DNA of 64,000 bases from Sandaracinobacteroides sp039808025 (GCA_039808025.1 JBDHSK010000010.1:35667-99666), one strand, 5' to 3'. Counted from the first letter of the stretch, positions 15,280-23,897 are shown. The notes: a model not told the origin generated them from the letters alone. A program made the numbers and translations.

Positions 15280-16056
15280 ATGGAACAGGCCGCCCTGCTG
15301 GCCCCTGAACGCTTCGTGTTCGATCTGCTGTTCGCCTCGCTCCGTATTGGCGCCCTGCTCGCCATGCTGCCGGGCATGGGTGGCGTCCTGATCCCGGTGC
15401 GTGTGCGCATTGGTCTCGCAGGTGCCGTTGGCCTGTTGCTGCTGGGCACCAGTGCCGCACCCCGCGCCCCAGCGGATATGCTGGCGTTCAGCGCGTATCT
15501 TGCCATTGCCGGCGAGCTGCTGATCGGGGGAATTTGCGGCCTTGCCCTCCATGCCGCCTTTGCGGCAGCGCAAGTGGCCGGCGAATGGCTGTCGCAGGCG
15601 ATGGGTCTGGGGTTTGCAACGCTCGTCGATCCGGTCAATGGCTCGTCGACCGTTCTCTCGGCGCTGTTCGCTCTTCTCGCCTGGGCCTTGTTTCTGGGGG
15701 CCGGCGGGCATCTGGTGCTGATCGAGGCAGTGGCAGCTAGCTATCGTGCCATGCCAACGGCTGCCACCTTGTTCGAAGCCGGGCGGCTGTGGGCAATCGT
15801 TGGCTGGGCGGGCTTTGCCATTGGTTCGGGGCTGATTGCTGCGCTGCCACTGGCGTCAGCAATGCTGCTCATCAACCTGGCGCTTGCGGTTGCGGCGCGG
15901 TCAGCGCCACAGCTGAACCTGTTTTCCATTGGCTTTCCGCTGATGCTGCTGGCGGGGATAGCCGGTCTGCCACTGGCGTTGCCGGCGCTGTCTGCCTCGT
16001 TGCTGGGGGCCATGTCGGCGATGCAGCAGCAGCTTGAGGCGGTGCTGCTTGGCTGA
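15280..16056 (+). CDS. fliR: Flagellar type III export gate protein FliR
   Basis: 258 residues from the ATG at 15280. Multi-spanning membrane protein with the FliR signature regions LLFASLRIGALLAMLPGMGG, LLIGGICGLALHAAFAAAQV and GEWLSQAMGLGFATLVDPVN, and a C-terminal segment LNLFSIGFPLMLLAGIAGLP. It completes the FliPQR export channel. The 3' end overlaps flhB by 8 nt, flhB starting at TTG. Confidence 0.95.
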   Translation: MEQAALLAPERFVFDLLFASLRIGALLAMLPGMGGVLIPVRVRIGLAGAVGLLLLGTSAAPRAPADMLAFSAYLAIAGELLIGGICGLALHAAFAAAQVAGEWLSQAMGLGFATLVDPVNGSSTVLSALFALLAWALFLGAGGHLVLIEAVAASYRAMPTAATLFEAGRLWAIVGWAGFAIGSGLIAALPLASAMLLINLALAVAARSAPQLNLFSIGFPLMLLAGIAGLPLALPALSASLLGAMSAMQQQLEAVLLG

Positions 16057-17200
16057 GGGTGACAGCGGCGAGAAGACCGAGGCGCCAACCGAGCGCCGCC
16101 GTCAGGATGCCCGCGACAAGGGCGATCGCCTGCAATCGAAGGAGCTGGCAACGGCGTTCAGCGGGGTTGCCGGGGCCTTGTGGATGTGGATGTTTGCCGG
16201 GCCGATGGCGCGGGGACTGCGCGACGGGGTACGCATGGCCCTGCACCCTGCCACCGCGATCGACGGGTTCGATCAGCTGGCAGCCGATATACCGGGTGCC
16301 ACGCTGGTCATTCTGTGGCCGGTCATCGGCCCGCTGGCGGCGCTTGCTGCCATGGTGCTGGTGGCGGCACTGGCAGCGCACCTGATCGGCGGGCGCATCG
16401 ATTTCAACCTGTCGCTGCTTGCCCCCAAGGTGTCGCGCATGAACCCGCTGGCCGGCCTCAAGCGCATCTTTGGCACCAAAGGGCTGATCGAACTGGTGAA
16501 GGCGCTGGCAAAGGCGCTGATTCTGGTTGGCCTGTCGGCTTTCATTCTGTGGAAGAACCGGGTGGTTCTGGCCGGCCTGTCGGCAGTGCCGCGCGATGCG
16601 GCATTTGCGCAGGCTGCCGATATCGGCCTGCAACTTTTCCTGTGGCTGAGTGTCGGGCTGGCGTTGATTGCCGGCGGTGATCTGCCGGTGCAGATTCTGC
16701 AATGGCTGAAGCGTCTGCGCATGACCAGGCAGGAAGTGAAAGACGAATTCAAGCAGCAGGAGGGCTCAGCCGAAGTCAAGCACGCCATCCGCCGCATGGC
16801 ACGCGAAACCCTGAAGGCTGCCAACCGCGAGGCAATGACCGATGCCACCGTGGTGCTGACCAACCCCACCCATTTCGCAGTGGCGCTGCGGTATCGGCCG
16901 GGCATCGATTCCGCCCCCACCATCGTTGCCCGCGGGCGCGGCGTGGTTGCCGAGGCCATCCGCGAACTGGCGGCGGAAAAAGGCATCGTCACCTTGTCAT
17001 ATCCTTCCGTTGCCCGCGCCATATATTTCACTGGCAAGGTGGGGCAGGAGATACGCTCTGATTTGTATCAGGCGGTTGCCACCATCCTTGCCTATGTGCT
17101 GCGGGTGGGCGGAATGACCGAAGCGCCCGCGGCCGAGGCCCCCGAAACTGCCCTGTTCGACGAATTCGGCCGCAAGGTGCCGCCCGCAGCAGGCCGTTAG
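16049..17200 (+). CDS. flhB: Flagellar export switch protein FlhB
   Basis: 383 residues from TTG at 16049 (AEGDSGEKTEAPTERRRQDA, the typical FlhB opening). Four membrane helices, then the cytoplasmic autocleavage site NPTH at residues 272-275 in VVLTNPTHFAVALRY; cleavage after Asn lets the gate switch from hook to filament substrates when FliK signals. Last gene of the flagellar operon. Its stop codon TAG (17198-17200) overlaps the stop of the convergent hisD gene, leaving no room for a terminator between them. Confidence 0.96.
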   Translation: MAEGDSGEKTEAPTERRRQDARDKGDRLQSKELATAFSGVAGALWMWMFAGPMARGLRDGVRMALHPATAIDGFDQLAADIPGATLVILWPVIGPLAALAAMVLVAALAAHLIGGRIDFNLSLLAPKVSRMNPLAGLKRIFGTKGLIELVKALAKALILVGLSAFILWKNRVVLAGLSAVPRDAAFAQAADIGLQLFLWLSVGLALIAGGDLPVQILQWLKRLRMTRQEVKDEFKQQEGSAEVKHAIRRMARETLKAANREAMTDATVVLTNPTHFAVALRYRPGIDSAPTIVARGRGVVAEAIRELAAEKGIVTLSYPSVARAIYFTGKVGQEIRSDLYQAVATILAYVLRVGGMTEAPAAEAPETALFDEFGRKVPPAAGR

Positions 17201-18486
17201 GACGCCGACCGAATCCTTGCCGACAAGGCGTGCGCTGCCAGACCCTCGGCGTCGGCAAGGGTCGCGGTGGCATCGGCCAGCGCGGCAAAGCCCGGCCCCC
17301 CGGCGTCGAGCCAGGTGGTGCGCTTCATGAAACTATGCACCCCGAGCCCGCCCGAAAAGCGCGCCCGCCGCGCGGTGGGCAGCACATGGTTGGGGCCGCC
17401 CACATAGTCGCCGATCGCTTCGGGTGTATGGGCACCCAGGAAGATCGAGCCGGCATGGCGGATGGCCTTGAACAAAGGCGCCGGGTCAGCGACCATCAGC
17501 TCGACATGTTCGGCGGCCAGCTGGTTGGCCAGTGCCGGCGCCTCGTCGAGACTCTGCACGACGATGATCGCGCCATACTGGTCCCAGCTCTGGCGGGCGA
17601 TGGCGTGGGTGGCAAGCGTTGGCAGCAACCGCGCGACCTGGTCAGCCACGGCATCGGCCAGAGTGACGCTGTCGGTAAGGAGGATCGCCTGCGCGGTCGG
17701 GTCGTGCTCGGCCTGCGACAACAGATCGGCGGCCAGCCAGTCGGGCCGCGCCGAGGCATCGGCGATCACCAGGATTTCCGAGGGGCCGGCCACCATGTCG
17801 ATTCCGACCGTGCCATACAGCTGGCGCTTGGCTTCGGCTACATAGGCATTGCCGGGTCCAACAATGATGTCGCAGCGCGGCAAAGGGGCAATGCCATGGG
17901 CAAGCGCGGCCACCGCCTGTGCACCGCCGATACGAAAGATGCGCGCAACTCCAGCAAGATCGGCAGCCAGCATGACGAGCGGGTTCAGAACGCCACCGGG
18001 TGTCGGCACCACCATCACCAGTTCATCGACGCCTGCGACATGAGCGGGGATGGCGTTCATCAATACTGATGACGGATAGGCCGCCCGCCCACCCGGCACA
18101 TAGAGCCCGGCGCGTTCAACAGCCGTCCAGCGCCACCCGGCGCGCACGCCGCTGGCATCTTGATGTTCGCCATCGGCCGGTTTCTGAAGCATGTGGAAGG
18201 CGCGAATCCGGCTGGCTGCCAGCTCAAGGGCCGCCCGCTGATCAGAAGGCACCAGAGCCGTCGCCGCGGCACGTTCGGAAGCCGAAATTTCAACCGTCGC
18301 AGGCGTCAGGGCCACGCCGTCGAACCGGTGGCTGAGGCGGGCGATGGCGGCAAAGCCATCGCGCCTTACCTCGGTGATGATGGCCCGGACCGCGGCTTCG
18401 ACATCCGTGCCGGACTGGCGGGTATCGGCCACCAGTGCGGCAAAGCGGGGGGCAAAATCCGGGTCACTGGTCGCCAGGCGCTCCAT
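17197..18486 (-). CDS. hisD: Histidinol dehydrogenase
   Basis: 429 residues; catalyses the last two steps of histidine synthesis, L-histidinol to L-histidine with NAD. Family blocks are in order: GLYVPGGRAAYPSSVLMNAI, RIFRIGGAQAVAALAHGIAP, IVGPGNAYVAEAKRQLYGTV, GPSEILVIAD, LLSQAEHDPTAQAILLTDS (Zn ligand and base region), LAAEHVELMV (catalytic Glu-His pair) and GPNHVLPTARRARFSGGLGV. Two nt downstream of hisG, so cotranscribed with it. Shares stop-codon bases with flhB on the other strand. Confidence 0.97.
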   Translation of the reverse strand: MERLATSDPDFAPRFAALVADTRQSGTDVEAAVRAIITEVRRDGFAAIARLSHRFDGVALTPATVEISASERAAATALVPSDQRAALELAASRIRAFHMLQKPADGEHQDASGVRAGWRWTAVERAGLYVPGGRAAYPSSVLMNAIPAHVAGVDELVMVVPTPGGVLNPLVMLAADLAGVARIFRIGGAQAVAALAHGIAPLPRCDIIVGPGNAYVAEAKRQLYGTVGIDMVAGPSEILVIADASARPDWLAADLLSQAEHDPTAQAILLTDSVTLADAVADQVARLLPTLATHAIARQSWDQYGAIIVVQSLDEAPALANQLAAEHVELMVADPAPLFKAIRHAGSIFLGAHTPEAIGDYVGGPNHVLPTARRARFSGGLGVHSFMKRTTWLDAGGPGFAALADATATLADAEGLAAHALSARIRSAS

Positions 18487-18488
18487 GG

Positions 18489-19142
18489 TCAGGCGGCTTC
18501 AGCCGTCAGCTGGCGGAACGCGTCGACAAGCGCCCCCACCCGGGGGTCGGTCTTGAAGGCGGCGCGGTTGACCACCAGACGCGAGGTGACATCAAGCACC
18601 ACCCCCTGTTCGACGAGGCCGTTTTCCTTCAGGGTGCGCCCCGTTGACACCAGATCGACGATGCGCGGCGCAAGCCCCATCAGCGGCGCCAGCTCCATCG
18701 CCCCGTTCAGCTTCACGCATTCCGCCTGAATGCCGCGTTCGGCAAAATAGGCCTTGGTGAGCGCCGGGTATTTGGTGGCGACCCGCACATGGCTTTCGCG
18801 GCCGACGGGCGGCGTGCCAACCGGCTCGGCGACCGACAGGCGGCAGCGGCCGATTCCAAGATCGACCGGGGAATAGAGATCGGTATAGCCAAACTCGGCC
18901 ACCACGTCGTTCCCGACGATTCCAAGCTGGGCGGCGCCAAAGGCGACGAATGTCGCCACATCGAAGCTGCGTACGCGAATCAGGCGCAGATCAGGGCGCG
19001 ACGTGGCAAACGACAGGGCGCGGCTGTCTGCATCAAAGAGCGAATCATCGGGTTCGATGCCGGCTGCCGTCAGCAGCGGCAGGGCTTCCGTCAGGATGCG
19101 GCCCTTGGGCAGGGCAAAGATGATCGGCCGGGAATCGGGCAT
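18489..19142 (-). CDS. hisG: ATP phosphoribosyltransferase, short form
   Basis: 217 residues; first step of histidine synthesis, condensing ATP and PRPP. Motifs: FALPKGRILTEALPLL at the N-terminus, FGAAQLGIVGNDVVAEFGYT, and the PRPP-binding loop ELAPLMGLAPRIVDLVSTGR. At 217 residues it is the short HisG type, lacking the C-terminal regulatory domain; that form normally needs HisZ as partner, and no hisZ lies in the window. Gene order on the minus strand is phosphatase, hisG, hisD. Confidence 0.96.
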   Translation of the reverse strand: MPDSRPIIFALPKGRILTEALPLLTAAGIEPDDSLFDADSRALSFATSRPDLRLIRVRSFDVATFVAFGAAQLGIVGNDVVAEFGYTDLYSPVDLGIGRCRLSVAEPVGTPPVGRESHVRVATKYPALTKAYFAERGIQAECVKLNGAMELAPLMGLAPRIVDLVSTGRTLKENGLVEQGVVLDVTSRLVVNRAAFKTDPRVGALVDAFRQLTAEAA

Positions 19143-19168
19143 GGCAGGGCTTTGCCGCGATGCAGCGT

Positions 19169-19648
19169 TCAGGGCAAGGGCTGCGATGAAACGGTCTGCA
19201 ACCGCGCGACGATCTGACGGGTGGCTTCGTCGATCTGCTGCCAGCTCGATTCGAACCCGGCATCATTGCCATAATAGGGGTCGGGGACATCCTGGCCTTC
19301 CCTGCCGGGCACCAGGTCGAGCAGCAGGCTGAGGTGGGCGGTGGCAGTGGGTGGGGCGAGCGCCGAGAGATCGGCCAGATTCTGATGATCGAGCGCGAAA
19401 ATGTGGGTGAACCGGGTGAAATCGGCAGCCGTCACCTGGCGCGCCCGCATGTCGGCGATGTCGATCCCATGGTTGCGGGCAACCGTCTGGGCGCGCGGAT
19501 CGGGTGCACGGCCGATGTGCCAGTCACCGGTTCCGGCGGAATCGATGGTCAGCCGCAGTCCCGCCTGCGCGGCATGGGCCCTGAGGGCGCCGGCGGCCAT
19601 GGGGGAACGGCAGATATTGCCAAGGCAGACAAACAGGATGGCGTACAT
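19169..19648 (-). CDS. Low-molecular-weight protein-tyrosine phosphatase
   Basis: 159 residues from the ATG at 19648 (a longer open frame from 19768 lacks homology before this Met). The phosphate loop VCLGNICRS places the nucleophile Cys8 and Arg14 in the C-x5-R arrangement, and the general-acid loop reads DPYYGND near residue 125. Cytoplasmic enzyme acting on phosphotyrosine proteins. Lies between the crotonase and hisG genes with gaps of 23 and 26 nt, probably in one transcript; no functional link to histidine synthesis is evident. Confidence 0.94.
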   Translation of the reverse strand: MYAILFVCLGNICRSPMAAGALRAHAAQAGLRLTIDSAGTGDWHIGRAPDPRAQTVARNHGIDIADMRARQVTAADFTRFTHIFALDHQNLADLSALAPPTATAHLSLLLDLVPGREGQDVPDPYYGNDAGFESSWQQIDEATRQIVARLQTVSSQPLP

Positions 19649-19671
19649 GGGCGCTTTCTCCGTTGGACAGT

Positions 19672-20487
19672 TCAGGGGGCGAGATCGTGGAAGCTGGCGG
19701 GGTGTCTGGCGGCCTGGGCGGCGATCGCCCTGCCGATATCGTCGCCGGGCAGCATGGCGGCATTCCATAAAGCCACCTGTTCCAGCCCGTCGGCGATCGA
19801 CTGGTCGCGGCCGCGGTTCAGCACCTGCTTGATTCCGGTGATCACCAGCGGGCTTTTGGTGGCGATGTCGGTGGCCATGGCCAGGGCCGCCGCAATGGTG
19901 GAGTCGCGGTCGGGCAGCAGGCGGTTCAGAAACCCGTGCGACAGTGCCTCGTCGGCCAGAAAGCGGCGGCCGGTGAAAGCCAGTTCGCGCACCAGCCCTT
20001 GCCCCAGCAGGTGCGGCAGCCGTTGCAGGGTGCCGACATCGGCGACGATGGCGATGTTCACTTCGTGGATGGTGAAAAAACAGTCAGCCGAGCCCAGCCG
20101 GATATCGCAGGCAGTGACGAAATCGACGCCGCCACCGATGCAGCCGCCGTGGACTGCGGCGATCACTGGCACCCGGCACTGGTCGACGGCCGTGAAACAG
20201 TGCTGCATGCGGCGGATGCGCCGCAGCAGCTGCTCGCGCGCACGCCCCTCATCGGGGTGGCCGGGGGCAAGGGTGGTGCCAGCCCAATCGAGATCGAGCC
20301 CGGCGGAAAAATGCCTCCCCTGCCCGGACACCACCACGGCGCGGATTTCCGGCTGATCATTGACGGCCGTGAAGAAGGCCGGCAGCTCGTTCCAGAAGGC
20401 TTCGTCCATGCTGTTCAGCCGTTCGGGACGGTTGAGTTCCAGGTGGGCGACGCCCTGGTCGGTAGTGACCGAAAAGCTGCTGGCCAT
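19672..20487 (-). CDS. Crotonase-family enzyme, probable delta(3,5)-delta(2,4)-dienoyl-CoA isomerase
   Basis: 271 residues with the crotonase fold: oxyanion-hole loops FSAGLDL and HGGCIGGGVD. The three acidic residues of mammalian ECH1-type dienoyl-CoA isomerase are present with identical spacing: Asp122 (GGGVDFV), Glu142 (TIHEVNI) and Asp150 (IVADVGTLQRLP), separated by 20 and 8 residues as in rat ECH1 (D176/E196/D204). That favours isomerisation of conjugated dienoyl-CoA in beta-oxidation of odd-position unsaturated fatty acids over simple hydration. First gene of the minus-strand set leading into hisG-hisD; divergent from the iron-sulfur gene by 42 nt. Confidence 0.88.
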   Translation of the reverse strand: MASSFSVTTDQGVAHLELNRPERLNSMDEAFWNELPAFFTAVNDQPEIRAVVVSGQGRHFSAGLDLDWAGTTLAPGHPDEGRAREQLLRRIRRMQHCFTAVDQCRVPVIAAVHGGCIGGGVDFVTACDIRLGSADCFFTIHEVNIAIVADVGTLQRLPHLLGQGLVRELAFTGRRFLADEALSHGFLNRLLPDRDSTIAAALAMATDIATKSPLVITGIKQVLNRGRDQSIADGLEQVALWNAAMLPGDDIGRAIAAQAARHPASFHDLAP

Positions 20488-20529
20488 GCCTGCTTCCTCC
20501 GTCGTCGGTTCCTGTGTATCAGCAAAGGC

Positions 20530-20988
20530 ATGACGCGCTTTACCGTGAACGGCAACCCCGTCGAATATGAACTGGCCCCCGATACCCCCTTGTTATGGGC
20601 ATTGCGGGATGCCTCGAACCTGACGGGCACCAAATATGGCTGCGACGATGGCTCGTGCGGGGCCTGCATCGTCCATGTCGATGGGGTGGCGCGGCCGGCA
20701 TGCCGGGTGCGGATCGACGCGATCGAGGGCAGTTTCGTCACCACCATCGAAGGGCTTGCCGATGATCGTGACCACCCGGTGCAACGGGCTTTCATCGAGA
20801 TGCAGGTGCCACAATGCGGTTTCTGCCAGCCGGGGATGATCATGGCGGCGGCAGCGCTGTTGCGCACCAACCCGGCGCCCACCCGCGCCCAGATACGCGG
20901 CGCCATCACCAACCTGTGCCGCTGCGGCACCTATAACCGGGCCGAGGCCGCCATCCTGCGCGCCGCCGACCTGCTGAAGGCCGGCTGA
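20530..20988 (+). CDS. (2Fe-2S)-binding subunit of a molybdenum hydroxylase (IorA-like), apparently alone
   Basis: 152 residues in the xanthine-oxidase small-subunit family, closest in layout to isoquinoline 1-oxidoreductase alpha subunit. The plant-type cluster is held by Cys38, Cys43, Cys46 and Cys58 (YGCDDGSCGACIVHV), the second helical-domain cluster by Cys96, Cys99, Cys130 and Cys132 (PQCGFCQPGM, NLCRCGTY). It would pass electrons from a large Mo-cofactor subunit, but no such gene is beside it: the left neighbour is a divergent crotonase, the right one a convergent hydrolase. A much longer open frame from 19936 is an antisense artefact. Cofactor family is certain; its partner is unknown. 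Confidence 0.92.
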   Translation: MTRFTVNGNPVEYELAPDTPLLWALRDASNLTGTKYGCDDGSCGACIVHVDGVARPACRVRIDAIEGSFVTTIEGLADDRDHPVQRAFIEMQVPQCGFCQPGMIMAAAALLRTNPAPTRAQIRGAITNLCRCGTYNRAEAAILRAADLLKAG

Positions 20989-21032
20989 CAAGGTTTTCAG
21001 ACTGACAGGGCGTCAGTGGGCGTCCGAGGGCG

Positions 21033-21743
21033 TCAGAGCGTTTCGAGCCAGGCGTTGAGGGCGGCGGCGACAGCGACCGGCTGCTCGACGGGGAGGAAGT
21101 GCCCGGCCCCGGCAATGATCTGCACCCGCGCCCCGACTGAGTGCACTGCCCGTGCCGCCATGTCGAGGTGGTCGGCCGGGGGCGACCACTGGTCGGCGGC
21201 ACCGCACAGCAGCAGCACCGGGCCGGGAAAGGCCGCCAGGGAAGCGGTCATGTCGGGGCGATGCAGCAGCGCCTCGACCTGGCCGCAGAAACTGTCGGGG
21301 TGCCGGGCCGCCACCATGGCGGCAAGGTCTGTGAACAGCGCCGGGTTGCGGGCAGGGCCATCGCACAGCAGCGGCGGCAACCAATCCGCGGCTAGCGCCG
21401 CCATGCCCTGCCGACGGGCAATCGCCATCAGCCGTACCCCGCGTTCCGGTTCGGCGGGGCCGGCCGGACGGATGCCGGTACTGAGCAGGGCCATGCCGCC
21501 CAGCCGTTCAGGCGCCATGCCGGCCATCGCCAGTGCCACCCGTCCGCCCATCGAATGGCCCGCCACCACGAATCGCGGCGGTGCGGTGGCCAGCACATGT
21601 GCCGCCATCGCCGGAATCGCCGAGAAGCCGTCAAAATGCAGGAAGCGGATGTCGGCACGCGGGGCAAGGGCTGGCACCACCTCGCGCCACACCCGGTCAT
21701 CGCAGGCAAGGCCCGACAGCAGCAGCAGCGGCAGTTCGGTCAC
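21033..21743 (-). CDS. Alpha/beta-fold hydrolase
   Basis: 236 residues from GTG at 21743. Nucleophile elbow GHSMGG with Ser64, acid residue in LLLCGAADQWSPP and catalytic His in AGAGHFLPVEQP; oxyanion segment LLSGLACDDRVW at the N-terminus. Layout resembles small esterase/MenH-like hydrolases, but the substrate cannot be told. The GTG overlaps the stop of the upstream membrane-protein gene (GTGA), so the two are translated together. A longer frame reaching 22178 covers that gene in another frame and was rejected. Confidence 0.9.
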   Translation of the reverse strand: MTELPLLLLSGLACDDRVWREVVPALAPRADIRFLHFDGFSAIPAMAAHVLATAPPRFVVAGHSMGGRVALAMAGMAPERLGGMALLSTGIRPAGPAEPERGVRLMAIARRQGMAALAADWLPPLLCDGPARNPALFTDLAAMVAARHPDSFCGQVEALLHRPDMTASLAAFPGPVLLLCGAADQWSPPADHLDMAARAVHSVGARVQIIAGAGHFLPVEQPVAVAAALNAWLETL

Positions 21744-22189
21744 AGCAGGCGGCGCTTGCGCAGCAGCGCGAACAGCAGGCCACCCACCGCGCCGGCCAGA
21801 CTGATGATCAGGAACCCCGGCAGATGACGGGCGGCGACCAGCACGCTGGTTTCGCGGAGGGCGCGCAGCCACAGCATCACCCACACCAGCGCCAGCCAGC
21901 CGGCCAGCGGATAGACAAAGGGTGCCAGTGGCCGAATCGCCGGTTTCAGCCAGCCGGCCAGCAGGATCATCACCAGCAGGGTAATGGCGACCTGCGGCAC
22001 CAGCAGCGGCAGGTAGCGCAGGAAATCGCCCATGATCGCCAGCAGCAGCGGGTGGAGGCCGCCAGCCTTGGACAGCTGGCCCGACCACAACAGCAGGCTG
22101 TTGGCGGCACTGGCGCCCCCTGCCGTTACCAACACCGCCAGCACATAGGCGGTCAGGCGCGGCCAGAAGCGCTGCCACCGGTTTGCCAT
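21740..22189 (-). CDS. Small integral membrane protein of unknown function
   Basis: 149 residues from the ATG at 22189 (seven residues longer if the ATG at 22210 is used). Four hydrophobic segments are visible: YVLAVLVTAGGASAANSLLL, LLLAIMGDFLRYLPLL with PQVAITLLVMILLAGWL, PFVYPLAGWLALVWVMLWLR, and FLIISLAGAVGGLLFALL, ending in a basic tail (RKRRLL). No family was recognised. It is translationally coupled to the alpha/beta hydrolase. Confidence 0.75.
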   Translation of the reverse strand: MANRWQRFWPRLTAYVLAVLVTAGGASAANSLLLWSGQLSKAGGLHPLLLAIMGDFLRYLPLLVPQVAITLLVMILLAGWLKPAIRPLAPFVYPLAGWLALVWVMLWLRALRETSVLVAARHLPGFLIISLAGAVGGLLFALLRKRRLL

Positions 22190-22250
22190 AGCCTTTCCCC
22201 CGCTACCCATGTCGAAACGTCAGGCTAACATGTTGGGGCCCCGGGATACA

Positions 22251-22268
22251 GGGCGGCAGGGGCCGCCC
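22251..22268 (-). terminator. GC-rich hairpin downstream of nadB
   Basis: A 7-bp perfect stem (gggcggc / gccgccc) with a 4-nt loop lies 12 nt after the nadB stop on the minus strand. No run of T follows, so it is only a possible intrinsic terminator; it may also mark the upstream edge of the next minus-strand gene. Confidence 0.35.
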
Positions 22269-22280
22269 GAGGGGTGGAAA

Positions 22281-23897
22281 CTAGGGGTAGAGAATGGTGT
22301 CGCGCGGCGGGTCGCGCAGATCGGGGTAATCGGTGGTGTAGTGCAGCCCGCGCGATTCCTTGCGCGCGCGTGCCGAGCGGACGATCAGGTCGGCAACTTC
22401 AACGAGATTGCGCAGCTCCAGCAGATCGGGTGTGACGCGGAATTCGCCATAATAGGCGTCGATCTCCTGTCGCAGCAGCGCCACCCGGTGGGCTGCGCGC
22501 TCCATCCGCTTGTTGGTGCGGACGATTCCGACATAATCCCACATGAATCGCCGCAGTTCCGCCCAGTTGTGCGACACCACCACTTCCTCGTCGGAGGAAG
22601 TGACCCGGCTTTCATCCCACGGGCGCACGTCGGCGGGCGGTGGTGTGGAATCAAAGCGGGCGAGGATGTCGTCGGCGGCCGCCGCCCCGAACACCAGACA
22701 TTCAAGCAGGCTGTTCGACGCCAGCCGGTTGGCGCCGTGCAGCCCCGATTGTGTCACTTCGCCCACCGCATAGAGGCCGGGAAGATCGGTGCGTCCCGCC
22801 AGATCGACGACCACGCCGCCACAGGTATAGTGGGCGGCCGGTACTACCGGTATGGGGGCAGTCACCGGGTCGATCCCCAGCTCCCGCAGCCGGCTGACGA
22901 TTGTCGGGAAATGTTGCTCGACGAACCCGTCGGGCAGGTGAGTCATGTCGAGCAGAACATGCGGGATGCCGAGGCGCTTCATCTCGGCATCGATGGCGCG
23001 CGCCACCACGTCGCGCGGCGCCAGTTCGGCGCGCTGGTCATAGCGCTCCATGAAGGCGGTGCCGTCTGGCAGCCGCAGCTTGCCGCCTTCGCCGCGCATC
23101 GCCTCGGTGATCAGGAAATTCTTCACCTTGGTATGATAGAGACAGGTGGGGTGGAACTGGTTGAATTCCATGTTGGAAACACGGCAGCCCGCCCGCCACG
23201 CCATGGCGATGCCATCGCCGGTCGAGCCATCGGGGTTGGTGCAGAAGCGATAGACGCGCGACGCGCCGCCGGTGGCCAGCAGCACGTTACGCGCCAGCAG
23301 ACGCCGGACGCGCCCGCTGGTGCGATCAAGGGCATAGACCCCCATGGCCCGCCGCTCGGCAAAGCCGCGCCCTTCGGCATGACGCTCGGTGATGATGTCG
23401 ATCGCCACATGGTCGGTGAGGATCTCGATTGCGGGGTTCAGCACTACCGCACGCTCCAGCGCCTTCTGCACCGCCCAGCCTGTCGCGTCATCGACATGGA
23501 CGATGCGCCGGGCGGAATGGCCACCCTCGCGGGTCAGGTGCCAGCGTTCCGAGACGGTTTCCCCCGGTGTGAACGGAACCCCCAGCCGCGCCAGCCGTTC
23601 GATGGCGGCCGCGGCATGTTCCACCACAAATTCGACGGTGCGCCGGTCGTTCAGACCGGCACCCGCCACCATCGTGTCGCGGATATGGGCATCGAAAGTG
23701 TCGCCGGCGTCAAGCACGGCGGCGATCCCGCCCTGTGCCCAGGCGGTTGATCCGGCGTCGATCCCCGCCTTCGACAGCACCATTACCTTGCGCCCGCCGG
23801 CGGCAAGGTTGAGTGCGGCGGTAAGCCCGGCTGCCCCGGAGCCGACGACGATGATGTCGGCAGTGAGCGGCATGCCGCCGGTTGAGGATGCTGTCAT
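22281..23897 (-). CDS. nadB: L-aspartate oxidase
   Basis: 538 residues; FAD enzyme that oxidises L-aspartate to iminoaspartate, the first step of de novo NAD synthesis. FAD-binding GSGAAG at 19-24 (DIIVVGSGAAGLTAALNLAA), substrate and flavin region STAWAQGGIAAVL, and the signature ARRIVHVDDATG followed later by YTCGGVVVDLAGRTDLPGLY and EVTQSGLHGANRLASNSLLE. The C-terminal helical domain is full length. The start ATG overlaps the stop of the ABC ATPase gene by 4 nt. nadA and nadC are not in the window. Confidence 0.97.
   Translation of the reverse strand: MTASSTGGMPLTADIIVVGSGAAGLTAALNLAAGGRKVMVLSKAGIDAGSTAWAQGGIAAVLDAGDTFDAHIRDTMVAGAGLNDRRTVEFVVEHAAAAIERLARLGVPFTPGETVSERWHLTREGGHSARRIVHVDDATGWAVQKALERAVVLNPAIEILTDHVAIDIITERHAEGRGFAERRAMGVYALDRTSGRVRRLLARNVLLATGGASRVYRFCTNPDGSTGDGIAMAWRAGCRVSNMEFNQFHPTCLYHTKVKNFLITEAMRGEGGKLRLPDGTAFMERYDQRAELAPRDVVARAIDAEMKRLGIPHVLLDMTHLPDGFVEQHFPTIVSRLRELGIDPVTAPIPVVPAAHYTCGGVVVDLAGRTDLPGLYAVGEVTQSGLHGANRLASNSLLECLVFGAAAADDILARFDSTPPPADVRPWDESRVTSSDEEVVVSHNWAELRRFMWDYVGIVRTNKRMERAAHRVALLRQEIDAYYGEFRVTPDLLELRNLVEVADLIVRSARARKESRGLHYTTDYPDLRDPPRDTILYP

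Noticed and set aside
22209..23750. 513-codon plus-strand frame opposite nadB
   Set aside because: Shadow frame; nadB shows complete L-aspartate oxidase motifs on the other strand.
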